Shown here: positions 44,342 through 53,252 of the stretch, in pieces
Position numbering within the stretch: the first letter of the stretch is position 1
Layout: every line of letters starts with the position of its first letter
From: Actinomycetospora chibensis
GTDB lineage: Bacteria; Actinomycetota; Actinomycetes; Mycobacteriales; Pseudonocardiaceae
Assembly: GCF_028737215.1 (NCBI RefSeq)
Contig: NZ_JAQZAM010000005.1
Coordinates: 186,001 to 250,000 of the forward strand
Direction: 5' to 3'
DNA length: 64,000 bases
Notes under the pieces: model-generated
The model's database searches: none
Seen by the model: the letters and a program-made list of their open reading frames with translations, nothing else
What the model was told of the DNA's origin: nothing
Made by a program: the position numbers and the translations under genes

Positions 44342-45193
44342 TCAGCTGCTCGACACCGGTGTTTCCGGCTCCATGTCGTAGGAGCCCTGAATCTGGGGCG
44401 GACGCGTGCCCAGGTCGTCGGTCGTCTTCTTGTCCCACGGCGCCTCGATGAGACTCTTCGTCTCGTCGAGCATCGACTTCGGCTCGAGGTTGCGGTAGGT
44501 GGCGACCTCACCAGCGACTACGGCGGTCATGGTCGCTTAGACCGGCTCCGGGTCGAACTGCGACCGCGGGAAGGAGAGCTTCGAGTAGTCGAACAGTCGT
44601 CCGGTGGGATCGTCCTCCCAGCTCTGGTAGGTCTGGAACATCCTGTCGTTGAACCCGGTCAGGAAGGGGCCCGGGTTCACGGTGGCGACCTCGACCCCGA
44701 ACTCCTGGAGTTCGAGCTTCATGGTCTCGGCGATCGCCTCCATGGCGTGCTTCGAGGCGGAGTAGATGCCCGTGAAGGGATTGACGTTGAGCCCTTCCCT
44801 CGAGGACACCCACACGATGCGGCCCGTCCCGCGGGCGGCCATCTGCTTCGCGATGCCCTGCGTCAGCAGCAGGGGTCCAGTCACATTGACCTCCCACTGG
44901 TGTCGGATGTGGGTGGCCGGAATGTCCACGGTGGCCCCGCCCTCGCCGATGCCGGCGTTGTTGACGAGGATCTCCACACCCCACTCCAGGGCCTTCGCAC
45001 GGTCGCCCTCGACGGTGACGTCGAGCTTCTCGACCCGCAGGACGACGCCTCGCTCACCGGCCTGTCGCTTCAGGGTCTGGACCTGGGCGTAGATCTCTAC
45101 GGCGGCAATGACGTCGAAGCCCTTCTCGGCGAGGCGCATTGCCACCTCGTGCCCGAAGCCGGTACCCGTTCCGGTGATCAGAACTCGCTGCAC
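44342..45193 (-). pseudogene. SDR-family oxidoreductase interrupted by an in-frame TAA
   Basis: The N-terminal part (45193-44537) has the SDR cofactor motif VLITGTGTGFGHEVAMRLA, NNAGIGEGGA and catalytic YSASKHA, and ends FDPEPV followed by TAA. The same frame then continues (from 44536) through ATMTAVVAGEVATYRNLEPKSMLDETKSLIEAPWD to a stop at 44342, which reads as the natural C-terminus of the same protein. One base change (for example GAA to TAA) would explain it. The first part still holds the whole Rossmann fold and could be functional; re-initiation at ATG 44530 is possible. GTG at 45193 has a GGAGG site. Confidence 0.75.
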
Positions 45194-45554
45194 GGGATGT
45201 CCTCCACGGACGAGGGGCGGTGACAGCAACGGCGATGGTGTTGCTGTACTGGTCGTTCAGGTCCGGGTCGCGGAGCCCGGCCGGGGGCCAGCAGGGCAGT
45301 TCTGCTCCGGAATCCCCTTCCGATTGCGCCGCAATCGCCGGTCCGACCTGACGTGAAACTGCGAAGCGACGTCGAGCCGTGGCAGCGGTTGTCACTACTG
45401 CAGGCTGGTCTCGTCGGCGTGGTTGATCCCGAGCGAGAGGAAGGGGCTTCCCCCCGGGATCGACCATGCGTCCGCCGCGGACACCGAAGGCACTCATGTC
45501 AGACCTCTCCGGCCGCCCGGCCACGGGACGGCGTCGCCCGCGTGGCCGGCGGGG
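45194..45554. promoter_or_regulatory. Intergenic region with a 25-bp operator-like palindrome
   Basis: ACAGCAAC (45223-45230) and GTTGCTGT (45240-45247) are perfect inverted arms 30-54 bp upstream of the SDR start, consistent with a TetR- or LysR-type operator. The rest of the 361 bp shows nothing recognisable. Confidence 0.5.
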
Positions 45555-45989
45555 TCAGTCGCTCGTGTCCTTGCTCTGGTCGATGATTGTCTGGCGCTCG
45601 GGGGTGACCCAGAGGATCACGCGCTCGGACTTGATGCCGTTGGGCGGATAGTCGGACCCGAGGTACTGGTGCGCGATCTCGTCGATGTGTTCGCGGGCCT
45701 CCGATCCAGTGGTGGTGCGGTCGACACGTCCACGGACCTCGGCGTAGCGATACGGGTCGTCCTCGTCCCGGATGAGCACCGTGATCCGGGAATCCTTCTG
45801 GAGGTTCTTGTACCGTCGACGGTGGGTCTCGGTGTTGAGGACCAGCGAGCCGTCCTTGATCGCGACCCAGAGCATCTGGGTCTGCAGCCGGCCGCTGGGT
45901 AGGACCGTGGTGACGGCTGCGAAGTTCTTGCCCTTCGCGAGCTCTTCGGTGACCGGGTGGAGCTCCGGTCCGTTCTTCGTGTCCGCCAT
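45555..45989 (-). CDS. PPOX-class F420-dependent oxidoreductase
   Basis: Split-barrel flavin/deazaflavin protein of 144 residues: FAAVTTVLPSGRLQTQMLWVAIKDGSLVLNTETHRRRYKNLQKDSRITVLI and RYAEVRGRVD. The ETHRRRYKNL segment resembles the cofactor-phosphate-binding part of F420-dependent members. ATG at 45989 follows GGAGGAGCC. Members of this family reduce small molecules with F420H2, common in actinobacteria; the substrate is unknown. Confidence 0.88.
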   Translation of the reverse strand: MADTKNGPELHPVTEELAKGKNFAAVTTVLPSGRLQTQMLWVAIKDGSLVLNTETHRRRYKNLQKDSRITVLIRDEDDPYRYAEVRGRVDRTTTGSEAREHIDEIAHQYLGSDYPPNGIKSERVILWVTPERQTIIDQSKDTSD

Positions 45990-46022
45990 GGCGGCTCCTC
46001 TCGTGCGAAGGCGGGTAGAGGA

Positions 46023-46235
46023 TCAAGCCGCGTGCCCGCCGAAGAAGGTCGGATACGCCTCGGTCAGGTCGGCGGGGCACTCCTCGGCGAGTTGGTGGCC
46101 GTACGGGAGGGACACGGTGCGAACGTGGGTGGCGACCTCGCGCACGACGCGCTCGTTGTCGGTGCCGACGAACGGGTCGCTGGCCACGGCGAGGACCGGC
46201 ATCGGCAGCCCGTCTCCGGATTCGCGGGCTCTCGT
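46023..46235 (-). pseudogene. Alpha/beta hydrolase, C-terminal fragment
   Basis: The frame reads PMPVLAVASDPFVGTDNERVVREVATHVRTVSLPYGHQLAEECPADLTEAYPTFF to a stop at 46023, containing the acid and histidine parts of an epoxide-hydrolase-like enzyme. No start or nucleophile region exists upstream; the frame is lost next to the SnoaL gene. A truncation relic. Confidence 0.7.
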
Positions 46236-46254
46236 CGTGGCACGGTGGTGGGCG

Positions 46255-46665
46255 TCAGCCCTGGAGCTGGGAGAGCAGGCCCGCCATGTCGGTAGCGCCC
46301 CAGCGCTCGATGATCTGGCCGTTCTCGAAACGGCCGAGCTGCAGCCCGCGCACCGACACGGAGTTGCCGGTCGCGGCGACGCCCTCGAACTCCCCGCGGT
46401 GGGTCCCGGTGAGGGTGTAGGCGAACGCGACCGAGTCGTCGTCGGCCACCATCCGCTCCGGAGTGATCGTGAAGTCCGGGAACGCGGAGACCAGGTAGTG
46501 GAAGAACCGGCGGAACCCCTCCCGGCCCTGCTCCTGGAACGGCGCGGGGTCGTGGTCGACGGCGTCCGGCGCGAACATGATGTCCACCCCGGCGTCGACG
46601 TCCCCGGCGTTGAGCCGCTCGGCGGCCTTCTCCTGCGTGGCGATGTTGTCGTCTCTGCTGCTCAC
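46255..46665 (-). CDS. SnoaL-like ester cyclase family protein
   Basis: Protein of 136 residues with the NTF2-fold SnoaL pattern: RLNAGDVDAGVDIMFAPDAVDHDP, FRRFFHYLVSAFPDFTITPERMVADDDSVAFAYTLTGTHRGEF and GQIIERWGATDMAGLLSQL. GTG at 46665 is chosen because AGGAG lies ten bases upstream. It lies between the formaldehyde dehydrogenase gene and a hydrolase relic on the same strand. Function unknown. Confidence 0.85.
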   Translation of the reverse strand: MSSRDDNIATQEKAAERLNAGDVDAGVDIMFAPDAVDHDPAPFQEQGREGFRRFFHYLVSAFPDFTITPERMVADDDSVAFAYTLTGTHRGEFEGVAATGNSVSVRGLQLGRFENGQIIERWGATDMAGLLSQLQG

Positions 46666-46744
46666 GTGGGTGCTCCTGAGGTCCGGGGTGGATCGGGCGG
46701 GCGGCGGCGCCGCGGGGTCACCCCGCGGTGCAGCACCACCGACG

Positions 46745-47884
46745 TCAGGCGGCCGGCTTGAGCAGGACCTTGGTCCAGCCCTCGAGCCGGTCATCGAAGC
46801 TCTGGTACGCCGCCGGCGCGTCGGCCAGCGACAGCTCGTGGCTGACGATGAACGACGGCTTCGCCTTGTCCCGGTGGATCAGCTGGGCGAGCTGGCGGTT
46901 GTAGTTCTTGACGTTGGCCTGGCCGTTGCCGATGCCCTGGCCCTTGAACCACGTGGTGCCGTAGTCGATCGGGTAGCGCCCGGCCTGCGCATCGGCGTCC
47001 TTGCCGCCCGGGTCACCGGGCAGGAACAACCCGACCACACCGATCTTCCCGGTGGGCCGCACGGCCTGGAACAACGAGTTCAGCGTCATCGACGGGTTCT
47101 CGTTGCCCTGCGCGTCATGGGCCTGGTACCCGACGCACTCGCACCCACGGTCGGCACCGACCCCGTCGGTCAGGTCGAGGATCTGTTGAGCCGGGTCGCC
47201 CTGCGAGTCGTCGATCGCGACAGCGCCGGCCCGCTCGGCCAGCTTGAGACGGTCGGGATGGCGGTCGACGACAAACACCTGGCTCGCGCCGCGGATCACC
47301 GCGGAGTAGGCGGCCATGATGCCGACCGGACCGCCGCCGTAGACCGCGACCGACTCGCCCGGGCGCATCCCGGCGAGCTCGGTGGCGTGCCAGCCGGTCG
47401 GGAAGATGTCCGAGAGCATCGTGTAGTCGTTCTGCTTGTCCTGCGCGTCCTCGGGCAGGATCAGGCAGTTGAAGTCGGCGTAGGGCACGCGCAGCAGCTC
47501 GGCCTGGCCACCCGCGTACGGGCCCATGCCGTAGAAGCCGTACGCCCCGCCCGCCGTGCCCGGGTTGACCGTCAGACAGAACCCGGTGTTGCCGCGCTCG
47601 CAGTTCTCGCAGAACCCGCAGCCGATGTTGAACGGCAGGCTCACCTGGTCGCCGACCTGCACCCGGTCCACACCGGCGCCGACCTCGACGACCTCGCCCA
47701 TGTTCTCGTGACCGAGGATCTTGCCCGACTCCAGACCGGTGCGGCCCTCGTACATGTGCAGGTCCGACCCGCAGATGTTCGTCGTCGTGATCCGCACCAG
47801 GACATCGGTGGGCTTCTTGATCTCCGCGTCGGGGACGTCCTTCACCGAAACGGACCGGGGACCTTCGTAGACCAGGGCCTTCAT
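46745..47884 (-). CDS. Glutathione-independent formaldehyde dehydrogenase (zinc ADH family)
   Basis: Protein of 379 residues. Catalytic zinc ligands are in NICGSDLHMYEGR (Cys38) and GHENMGEVVEVG (His59, Glu60), the structural-zinc cysteines lie in CGFCENCERGNTGFC, and the NAD motif is VAVYGGGPVGIMAAYSA. Length and the long insertion with GGAYGFYGMGPYAGGQAE match the Pseudomonas-type formaldehyde dismutase/dehydrogenase branch. It would oxidise formaldehyde or related aldehydes with tightly bound NAD. ATG at 47884. Confidence 0.92.
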   Translation of the reverse strand: MKALVYEGPRSVSVKDVPDAEIKKPTDVLVRITTTNICGSDLHMYEGRTGLESGKILGHENMGEVVEVGAGVDRVQVGDQVSLPFNIGCGFCENCERGNTGFCLTVNPGTAGGAYGFYGMGPYAGGQAELLRVPYADFNCLILPEDAQDKQNDYTMLSDIFPTGWHATELAGMRPGESVAVYGGGPVGIMAAYSAVIRGASQVFVVDRHPDRLKLAERAGAVAIDDSQGDPAQQILDLTDGVGADRGCECVGYQAHDAQGNENPSMTLNSLFQAVRPTGKIGVVGLFLPGDPGGKDADAQAGRYPIDYGTTWFKGQGIGNGQANVKNYNRQLAQLIHRDKAKPSFIVSHELSLADAPAAYQSFDDRLEGWTKVLLKPAA

Positions 47885-48224
47885 GGAGCAGCTTCCCTAC
47901 CTCGGAGAGGGGCCTGCTCAACGTCCGTTGCTACGGCGACGACGCGGGGCCCCACTGGCTCCGCGGGGTCCGGCGCGGCGATGTACCGCGCGACAGTGTC
48001 ACCTGTGCCGGCACCTGTCGACCCCGGACCCTCCGCGAGGGGCACGACGCACTCGGGTGTCCGTCCTGGGCAGCCCGAGGACCTGCGACGCGAACACGTC
48101 TCCGTGAACGTGCTCGGAGACCACGCAAGAAGCCTCTGACCAGCACCCGCACTGCCGAAGGAGGCCACGACCCATACCCGGGCAGCCGACAAGATCGACG
48201 ACAGGTCGTCTGAACTGCGGGAAC
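47885..48224. other. Intergenic region at the right end of E2
   Basis: 340 bp upstream of the formaldehyde dehydrogenase gene up to att3. It contains one GAGGCCACGA arm-type copy at 48161-48170, 54 bp before the att3 core. No gene or further element is recognised. Confidence 0.5.
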
Positions 48225-48268
48225 GGAGCCGCCTTCGGGATTCGAACCCGAGACCTACGCATTACGAG
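48225..48268. repeat. att3: 44-bp tRNA-Thr 3' fragment (left end of the AICE)
   Basis: Identical to 60237-60280 and to att2 over 44 bp. It is the left boundary (attachment site opposite the tRNA) of the AICE E3. Confidence 0.92.
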
Positions 48269-48328
48269 GCACCCGCTCGGCGCGCTCGTGGTGTTCCATC
48301 CCGGCGCTGAGCTGGGGTTCTTGTCGCG

Positions 48329-48344
48329 GTTTACACCCCTGAAC
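48329..48344. promoter_or_regulatory. E3 palindromic operator, site 1 (upstream of rep)
   Basis: GTTTACACCCCTGAAC, a match to the GTTTAGG-NN-CCTGAAC palindrome found three times at 55744-55843. It lies 60 bp inside the element from att3 and 476 bp before rep. Confidence 0.6.
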
Positions 48345-48364
48345 TAGGGCGATCCGCGGGACAA

Positions 48365-48386
48365 CTGCAACGACTGCTGCAACGAC
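48365..48386 (+). repeat. Arm-type direct repeat pair right of att3
   Basis: CTGCAACGAC at 48365 and 48377 (12-bp period), starting 96 bp after the att3 core. An identical pair with the same period sits at the other end of the element (60168-60189). Confidence 0.7.
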
Positions 48387-48819
48387 GGGAGACCTCCCGC
48401 CGGCGACCCCGCACGCCCTGACCGCGCCACTCCGGCGCTCCGGTCGGCCTTCTCGAGAGGCCGGCCATGGTCCACGTTCTCCATTGGAACGACAACCGTC
48501 TGCTCACCGCACGCCTCGGCTTCGGGGGCTCTCCCTCGGCGGCGCGGGGTCGCCTCGGACAGCTCGGGCGCGCGAGGGCAAGGGCCACACCCTCCGTCCT
48601 CGGTGACGCCTCGAGCACCGCCGTGGCCCTTGCGGGAGTGCGTCCGGGCTGTCAGACCCCGGAAGCGCCGGCGAGGGAGAGACGCCGCCGCGACCACCTC
48701 CCCGCCGCACCGCTGCCCGTCCACGTCGACCCCTCCCTTGGTGGTGCCCGGGTCCAGGGCGGAGCGCCTGGCCTCCGGAGGAAGTACCAGGGCAACACCA
48801 CGCGTCCCGGCGGCGTCCG
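48387..48819. other. Non-coding region before rep
   Basis: 433 bp between the arm repeats and the replication gene. A replication origin or the rep promoter is expected here by analogy with other AICEs, but I can define no specific element. ORFs on both strands lack conserved features. Confidence 0.4.
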
Positions 48820-50259
48820 ATGACCCGGCCGTCGTCCTGGCGCTCCCTGCCTGATCCGTGGCGCTCGTACACGCCCGCGTCCGCTTCCTCGCTGTCATCT
48901 GTGGCGGCCGTGGGAGGCGTGGCCGGCCCGCCGCAGCGGGTCGAAGACAGGAGCGACCGGCGGAAGCCGGTCGCGTCCGACCCGGCCGCCGCCCCGGCGC
49001 CAGCCGAGGGCCGGCCGCCTGGGCTTGTTCTATGTGCCATATCGGGCCGGGAGGCCCAGGAACCGACGTCGGTCGTTCCGGATGACCCGGGGTCGCTGTG
49101 GTCGCCCCGGTTCCCCTCCCCCGAGCTCGTCGACGCCGCCGCTGCAATGTTGCCCGCGGTCACTGTGGAGGCGGGGACGCTCGCGGAGGGTCCGCGGTGG
49201 GAGCTGACGGTCGGGCCGGGCATGTTCGCCGTCGCCTGCCATGACTGGTCTCGCCGGGAGCGCACCGGCGAGCGGGCACACGACGCTCACGTGAAGGACG
49301 TGGACCAGGACGTCGCCGCGCACATCGCCACCGGCGAGTGGCCGGAGAAGCCGCCGCCCCGGTCGTCGATCACGGCGTGGTCGCGTAAGTCGCGTGCGCG
49401 GATGACGCGCCGGCTGTGCGAGCTGGACTACACGCCGCTCTACCGAGACGGCCGGCTCCCGGCCATGGTCACGCTGACCTACCCCGGCGACTGGCTCGCC
49501 GTCGTCCCGACGGGACAGGTGCTCAAGCGGCACATGAAGGCGCTGCGCAAGCGCTACCTGCGCGCGTGGGGCGAGGACTGGGCCTGCGTGTGGAAGCTGG
49601 AGTTCCAGCGTCGCGGAGCGCCGCACGTGCACGTGCTCTGCACTCCCCCGCACGGCCTGTCGAAGACGACCGGGGAGCGCTTCGCGGTCTGGCTCTCGGC
49701 GGCGTGGGCCGGCGTCGTCGACCATCCCGACCCGGAGCAACGGCGGCGCCACGAGCTCGCCGGGACGGCGCTGGACTACGCCGAAGGTCTGCATGCCACC
49801 GACCCTCGCCGCGTGGCGGCGTACTTCACGAAGCACGGCCTGATGGCGGCGAAGGAGTATCAGCACGAGGTCCCCGCTGAGTGGCGCGAGCCCGGCACCG
49901 GCCCCGGCCGCTTTTGGGGCGTGTGGAACCTAGAACGCGCTACCCGCACTGTCTCGGTCCGACCCGAAGACGGCGTCCACGCTGGACGGATCGCCCGCCG
50001 GTGGGCCCGTGCACAGGGCCGCGCGCATTGCACCTGGAAGCCTCGTACTTGTCAGGCCACCGGCAGGGTTCACCTGCGCAAGTCGCGGTCCCGCGTGCAC
50101 CTCCTAGCCAACGGCAACCGCGGCTGGGTTGCGGTGAACGACGGCGCGTCCTTCGCGGGCAAGGTAAGCCGCGCGTTAGCCCAAATGGCGCTCACAGCAA
50201 GCATTCAGAGTAGCTCGCGAGCCGTTCAACCCGCGCAGTTGCCCGCTAGTGGAACATGA
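48820..50259 (+). CDS. AICE replication initiator (HUH-type Rep)
   Basis: Protein of 479 residues. Rolling-circle Rep motifs: MVTLTYPGDW (~215), the metal-binding H-V-H in RRGAPHVHVLC (~269-271), and a candidate catalytic tyrosine in VAAYFTKHGLMAAKEY (~335). It would nick the element's double-strand origin after excision. The first ~80 residues are Pro/Ser/Ala-rich and poorly conserved, so the start at 48820 is uncertain and a later start is possible. The 3' end becomes visibly less GC-rich as it approaches the cargo. It is the first gene of E3. Confidence 0.88.
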   Translation: MTRPSSWRSLPDPWRSYTPASASSLSSVAAVGGVAGPPQRVEDRSDRRKPVASDPAAAPAPAEGRPPGLVLCAISGREAQEPTSVVPDDPGSLWSPRFPSPELVDAAAAMLPAVTVEAGTLAEGPRWELTVGPGMFAVACHDWSRRERTGERAHDAHVKDVDQDVAAHIATGEWPEKPPPRSSITAWSRKSRARMTRRLCELDYTPLYRDGRLPAMVTLTYPGDWLAVVPTGQVLKRHMKALRKRYLRAWGEDWACVWKLEFQRRGAPHVHVLCTPPHGLSKTTGERFAVWLSAAWAGVVDHPDPEQRRRHELAGTALDYAEGLHATDPRRVAAYFTKHGLMAAKEYQHEVPAEWREPGTGPGRFWGVWNLERATRTVSVRPEDGVHAGRIARRWARAQGRAHCTWKPRTCQATGRVHLRKSRSRVHLLANGNRGWVAVNDGASFAGKVSRALAQMALTASIQSSSRAVQPAQLPASGT

Positions 50260-50346
50260 CCGCCGACCGGCAGTTCAACGAAGGAATCGCATCCTCTCGC
50301 GAGTTACGCTGTTGTAGTTAGTACTAGGTGCGACCGTAAGGCCTAC

Positions 50347-51693
50347 ATGCTTCTCGAAGATCGATTCGACGCGTTCCTAGAGCAGACCGTCAATCTCAGG
50401 CAAAGCCGCATCGACCAGCTCGACGGTCGAGTCACGGCAATCTCCAACTTCCTTCAGCAACGCTCCGACGAGTTCGGGGACCGCTTCGTCGAGCTGATAC
50501 CGCAGGGATCATATGCTCACGGGACGATTATTAATCCAGTGGGGCAAACAGACGAATTCGATGCTGACGTGTTGGTGGAGGTCTCCGAGAATGCCAGCTG
50601 GGAAGCAAAAGACTATGTAGAACGGCTCTATCAGAGCTTCGGCACGAGCGCCGTATACGCTCCGATGGCGCATCGACGCTCCCGTTGCGTTTTTGTTGAC
50701 TACGCAAACGAATTCCACCTCGACGCAGTACCTTTCCTGCGACGCCTTGGCGGAAACTACATCACGAACCGAAACAAGAACAGGTACGAGCTGACAAACC
50801 CTGAAGGCTTCAACGAATGGCTCGACGAGAAGGACCGCATCACAGGCGGCAATCTCGTGAAGGTGATTCGTCTGATGAAATACCTACGGGACTACAAGAA
50901 CACTTTCACTGTCGCCTCTGTCGTGCTCACTATTTTGCTCGCGGAACGCGTTAGTCACATAGCCCTGCTGCAGGATATTCGATCCTACGAGAGTGTCCCC
51001 GCCACTCTCCGGTCAATCATCAGCGCCCTGGACGATCATCTCTCTGATCACGAAAGTATGCCAAACATCGCCGATCCGAGTTGCGCAGGCGAAACATACA
51101 ATCACCGCTGGGACCCAGACCTCTATACGAACTTCAAGGCCAAGCTCGGTCTCTATCGGTCGTGGATCGATGAGGCGATCGAAGAGGCTGACTACGATTC
51201 GAGCGTCGACAAGTGGGCACAACTGTTCGGAGACAAGTTCCGCCAAACTAGCGTGCCGGTCGAACTATCAAACAAGACCGCGGCGATTACAGCGGCCATC
51301 AATGAGCAGAGCATCGACGGTACGTTCGGAATCCCAGTCCGGATCGACCCCAGTCTCGACTTCCACATCACCGCCCGCGCGATAAAGAAGTCCGGGGGCC
51401 TTCGACGCTACACACTCAGCAAGCAAGGCAACATGGCGTTGAGAGGGATGGAACTCCAGTTCAGCATCAGGTCAAACGTCCCCGAGCCTTATGACGTCTA
51501 CTGGAAGGTTCGCAACAGGGGGGACGAGGCGCAACGCGCTAATCAGCTGCGCGGGCAGGTAGTACGCGACGAAGGAAGCCGTACACGGAAGGAGTCCACC
51601 GCATACGTTGGCCGTCACTTCGTTGAGGCATACGCGGTACGAGATGGCGTATGTGTAGCAAAAGACCATCAACAAGTGATCGTTATTGGGTAA
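50347..51693 (+). CDS. CD-NTase (CBASS cyclic-oligonucleotide synthase) with AGS-C domain
   Basis: cGAS/DncV-like nucleotidyltransferase of 448 residues. Catalytic features: Gly54-Ser55 (LIPQGSYAHGTII), Asp72 and Asp74 (TDEFDADVLVEV) and Asp126 (EFHLDAVPFL). The C-terminal ~115 residues (SLDFHITARAIKKSGG to the end, with YDVYWKVRNRGDEA and AYVGRHFVEAYAV) fit the adenylyl/guanylyl and SMODS C-terminal sensor domain. On phage infection such enzymes make a cyclic nucleotide that activates an effector. No Cap2/Cap3 or HORMA/TRIP13 genes are present, so a type I CBASS layout is likely. Codon use is far less GC-rich than that of neighbouring genes. ATG at 50347. Confidence 0.9.
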   Translation: MLLEDRFDAFLEQTVNLRQSRIDQLDGRVTAISNFLQQRSDEFGDRFVELIPQGSYAHGTIINPVGQTDEFDADVLVEVSENASWEAKDYVERLYQSFGTSAVYAPMAHRRSRCVFVDYANEFHLDAVPFLRRLGGNYITNRNKNRYELTNPEGFNEWLDEKDRITGGNLVKVIRLMKYLRDYKNTFTVASVVLTILLAERVSHIALLQDIRSYESVPATLRSIISALDDHLSDHESMPNIADPSCAGETYNHRWDPDLYTNFKAKLGLYRSWIDEAIEEADYDSSVDKWAQLFGDKFRQTSVPVELSNKTAAITAAINEQSIDGTFGIPVRIDPSLDFHITARAIKKSGGLRRYTLSKQGNMALRGMELQFSIRSNVPEPYDVYWKVRNRGDEAQRANQLRGQVVRDEGSRTRKESTAYVGRHFVEAYAVRDGVCVAKDHQQVIVIG

Positions 51694-51749
51694 CCTGGGA
51701 TTAGTAGGTCGGTAGCAGCGACAGCGGATGATCGAGTACGGTCTGCGAT

Positions 51750-53252
51750 GTGCCTCAGATGAGTGCTGGCTTGGTAGCTCAGCTCGATGTCCGCGCGGCG
51801 GTGGCCGCGGAGACCAAGTGGGAGCCGGACCTCCTCCCGCAGCCGCTCGTCGACCGCTTCGCGGCTGATCGTGTCGACCTAGTTAGCGAGCACATCGAAC
51901 AGCTCGCCCTAGACGATGAAGCCTTCCGGTCCTGCGATCTCCTTATTGCTCACAAGTGGACTTACGGACGCCGTCCTGTGGCCCTTGTGCCCTTCAGAGA
52001 ACGGGTTCTTTACCGGGCGACAGTGGAGAAGATCAAGCCCTACCTTCCCCCTGTTGTTCGCGGAGATGAAGCCTACCGCACTTTCAAGCAAGCTCCTACA
52101 TCACGTGGCAACGATATCAGTCACGTTGTCACTACGGACATCGCAAACTTCTACAGTTCGATACCCATCGATCAACTGGGTCAACACCTCAAAGGTCGGG
52201 CCGGACATTTCGAGCTCATCACTTGGTTGGAGAACTTCTGGCGCGAGATAAGCGGACGATATGTTGGCATTCCGCAGGTGAACGAAGCGAGCGAGACCGT
52301 CGCGGAGGCCTATGCCGATGATCTCCAGCGCAGAATTCTCGCACGGGGAGTGACGTCCGTCAGGTACTCGGACGACTTCCGGCTGCTCACCCTTGGAGAC
52401 AAGCGCGCTGTCCGGGCACTGGAAATCTTCGACGACGAGGCCCGCCAACTCGGACTTCACGTGAACGAGCGGAAGACCAGAACTGACTCGATCAGCGACT
52501 ACACGGATTGGTTCCAAGCAAGTCCCAACCTCCAAGGTCCAGTCGCGAGGGCTCGAGATGCTTTCATCGACAGAGACCTCTATAGCGACAGTACGTTCGA
52601 GCCTGACGAGGCCCAGGAACACCGAGATACAGCAACGGAGATGCTCAATCTTTGGAGCTCCGGTAGCCGGGAATACCAAGAAGGCGAAGCAAGGGCCGAG
52701 GTGGTTCGCCATGCGAAGACTGCGCTCGGCCTCCTAGAGACGATCGAGGACCCGACCGCCATACCGTGGTGTGAAGCAATTGTAAGAACAGAGCCCCAGC
52801 TAACGCCCGCGGTTGCTCGTTACCTCCGCACGCTTGAATCGCGGCATCATGAGCGGGTCAGCAGCGCCCTCGAAAGCTTGGTCATTTACCTTCCCCTCTC
52901 ACAGTGGCAGCGCGTCTGGATGCTATACGTGATCGAGGTCGGTGGATTCCTGACCGATAATGCGGTAATTGACTGGGCGAAGAGCAACACAAAAGATGCG
53001 AACTCCGAATTCTTGAGGGCGTATTCCGCGTGGGTGCTAGCGTGCAACCATCGGTTGGAAGACTCGACGTGGCGCGAGGCGGCTAACGGTTCAACTTCAC
53101 TAACGAGCCCCTACCTTGCTGGCGCACTTGCCAACTGTAGAGGCTTTTCTTCGACCGAGAAGGCCCAGCTAGTAGCACCGAACTTCTTGGACCAGCAACT
53201 ATTTGAGTGGGTCGTACACAACGAGGAAGACATCATCCCTCCGATCTTCTAG
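51750..53252 (+). CDS. Reverse transcriptase, probably defence-associated
   Basis: Protein of 500 residues. RT motifs: VVTTDIANFYSSI (motif A, Asp130), GIPQVNEASETVAEAY (motif B region, 173-188) and VRYSDDFRLL (motif C, Y-S-D-D at 206-209); PVALVPFRERVLYRATVEKI is the usual N-terminal fingers segment. After ~residue 260 the protein is an all-helical extension without a thumb/maturase or integrase domain, as in abortive-infection (AbiA/AbiK/UG-type) RTs rather than group II introns. No retron msr/msd could be recognised. It lies 56 bp after the CD-NTase on the same strand and overlaps the convergent NUDIX stop by four bases. Start GTG 51750; ATG 51759 is an alternative. Confidence 0.85.
   Translation: MPQMSAGLVAQLDVRAAVAAETKWEPDLLPQPLVDRFAADRVDLVSEHIEQLALDDEAFRSCDLLIAHKWTYGRRPVALVPFRERVLYRATVEKIKPYLPPVVRGDEAYRTFKQAPTSRGNDISHVVTTDIANFYSSIPIDQLGQHLKGRAGHFELITWLENFWREISGRYVGIPQVNEASETVAEAYADDLQRRILARGVTSVRYSDDFRLLTLGDKRAVRALEIFDDEARQLGLHVNERKTRTDSISDYTDWFQASPNLQGPVARARDAFIDRDLYSDSTFEPDEAQEHRDTATEMLNLWSSGSREYQEGEARAEVVRHAKTALGLLETIEDPTAIPWCEAIVRTEPQLTPAVARYLRTLESRHHERVSSALESLVIYLPLSQWQRVWMLYVIEVGGFLTDNAVIDWAKSNTKDANSEFLRAYSAWVLACNHRLEDSTWREAANGSTSLTSPYLAGALANCRGFSSTEKAQLVAPNFLDQQLFEWVVHNEEDIIPPIF

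Larger units (their letters stand above)
43095..48268. mobile_element. Island E2 (cargo only) between att2 and att3
   Basis: About 5.1 kb bounded by identical 44-bp cores. It contains no integrase or transfer genes, but both ends carry GAGGCCACGA arm-type repeats. Cargo: alpha/beta hydrolase, SDR with an in-frame stop, PPOX F420-type protein, hydrolase fragment, SnoaL-like protein and formaldehyde dehydrogenase. Two of these are broken, suggesting decay or mobilisation in trans. Confidence 0.55.

Noticed and set aside
51690..53252. Retron
   Set aside because: The RT has Y-S-D-D, but no msr/msd-like inverted-repeat RNA could be seen in the short upstream gap, and the C-terminal extension is unlike retron RTs.
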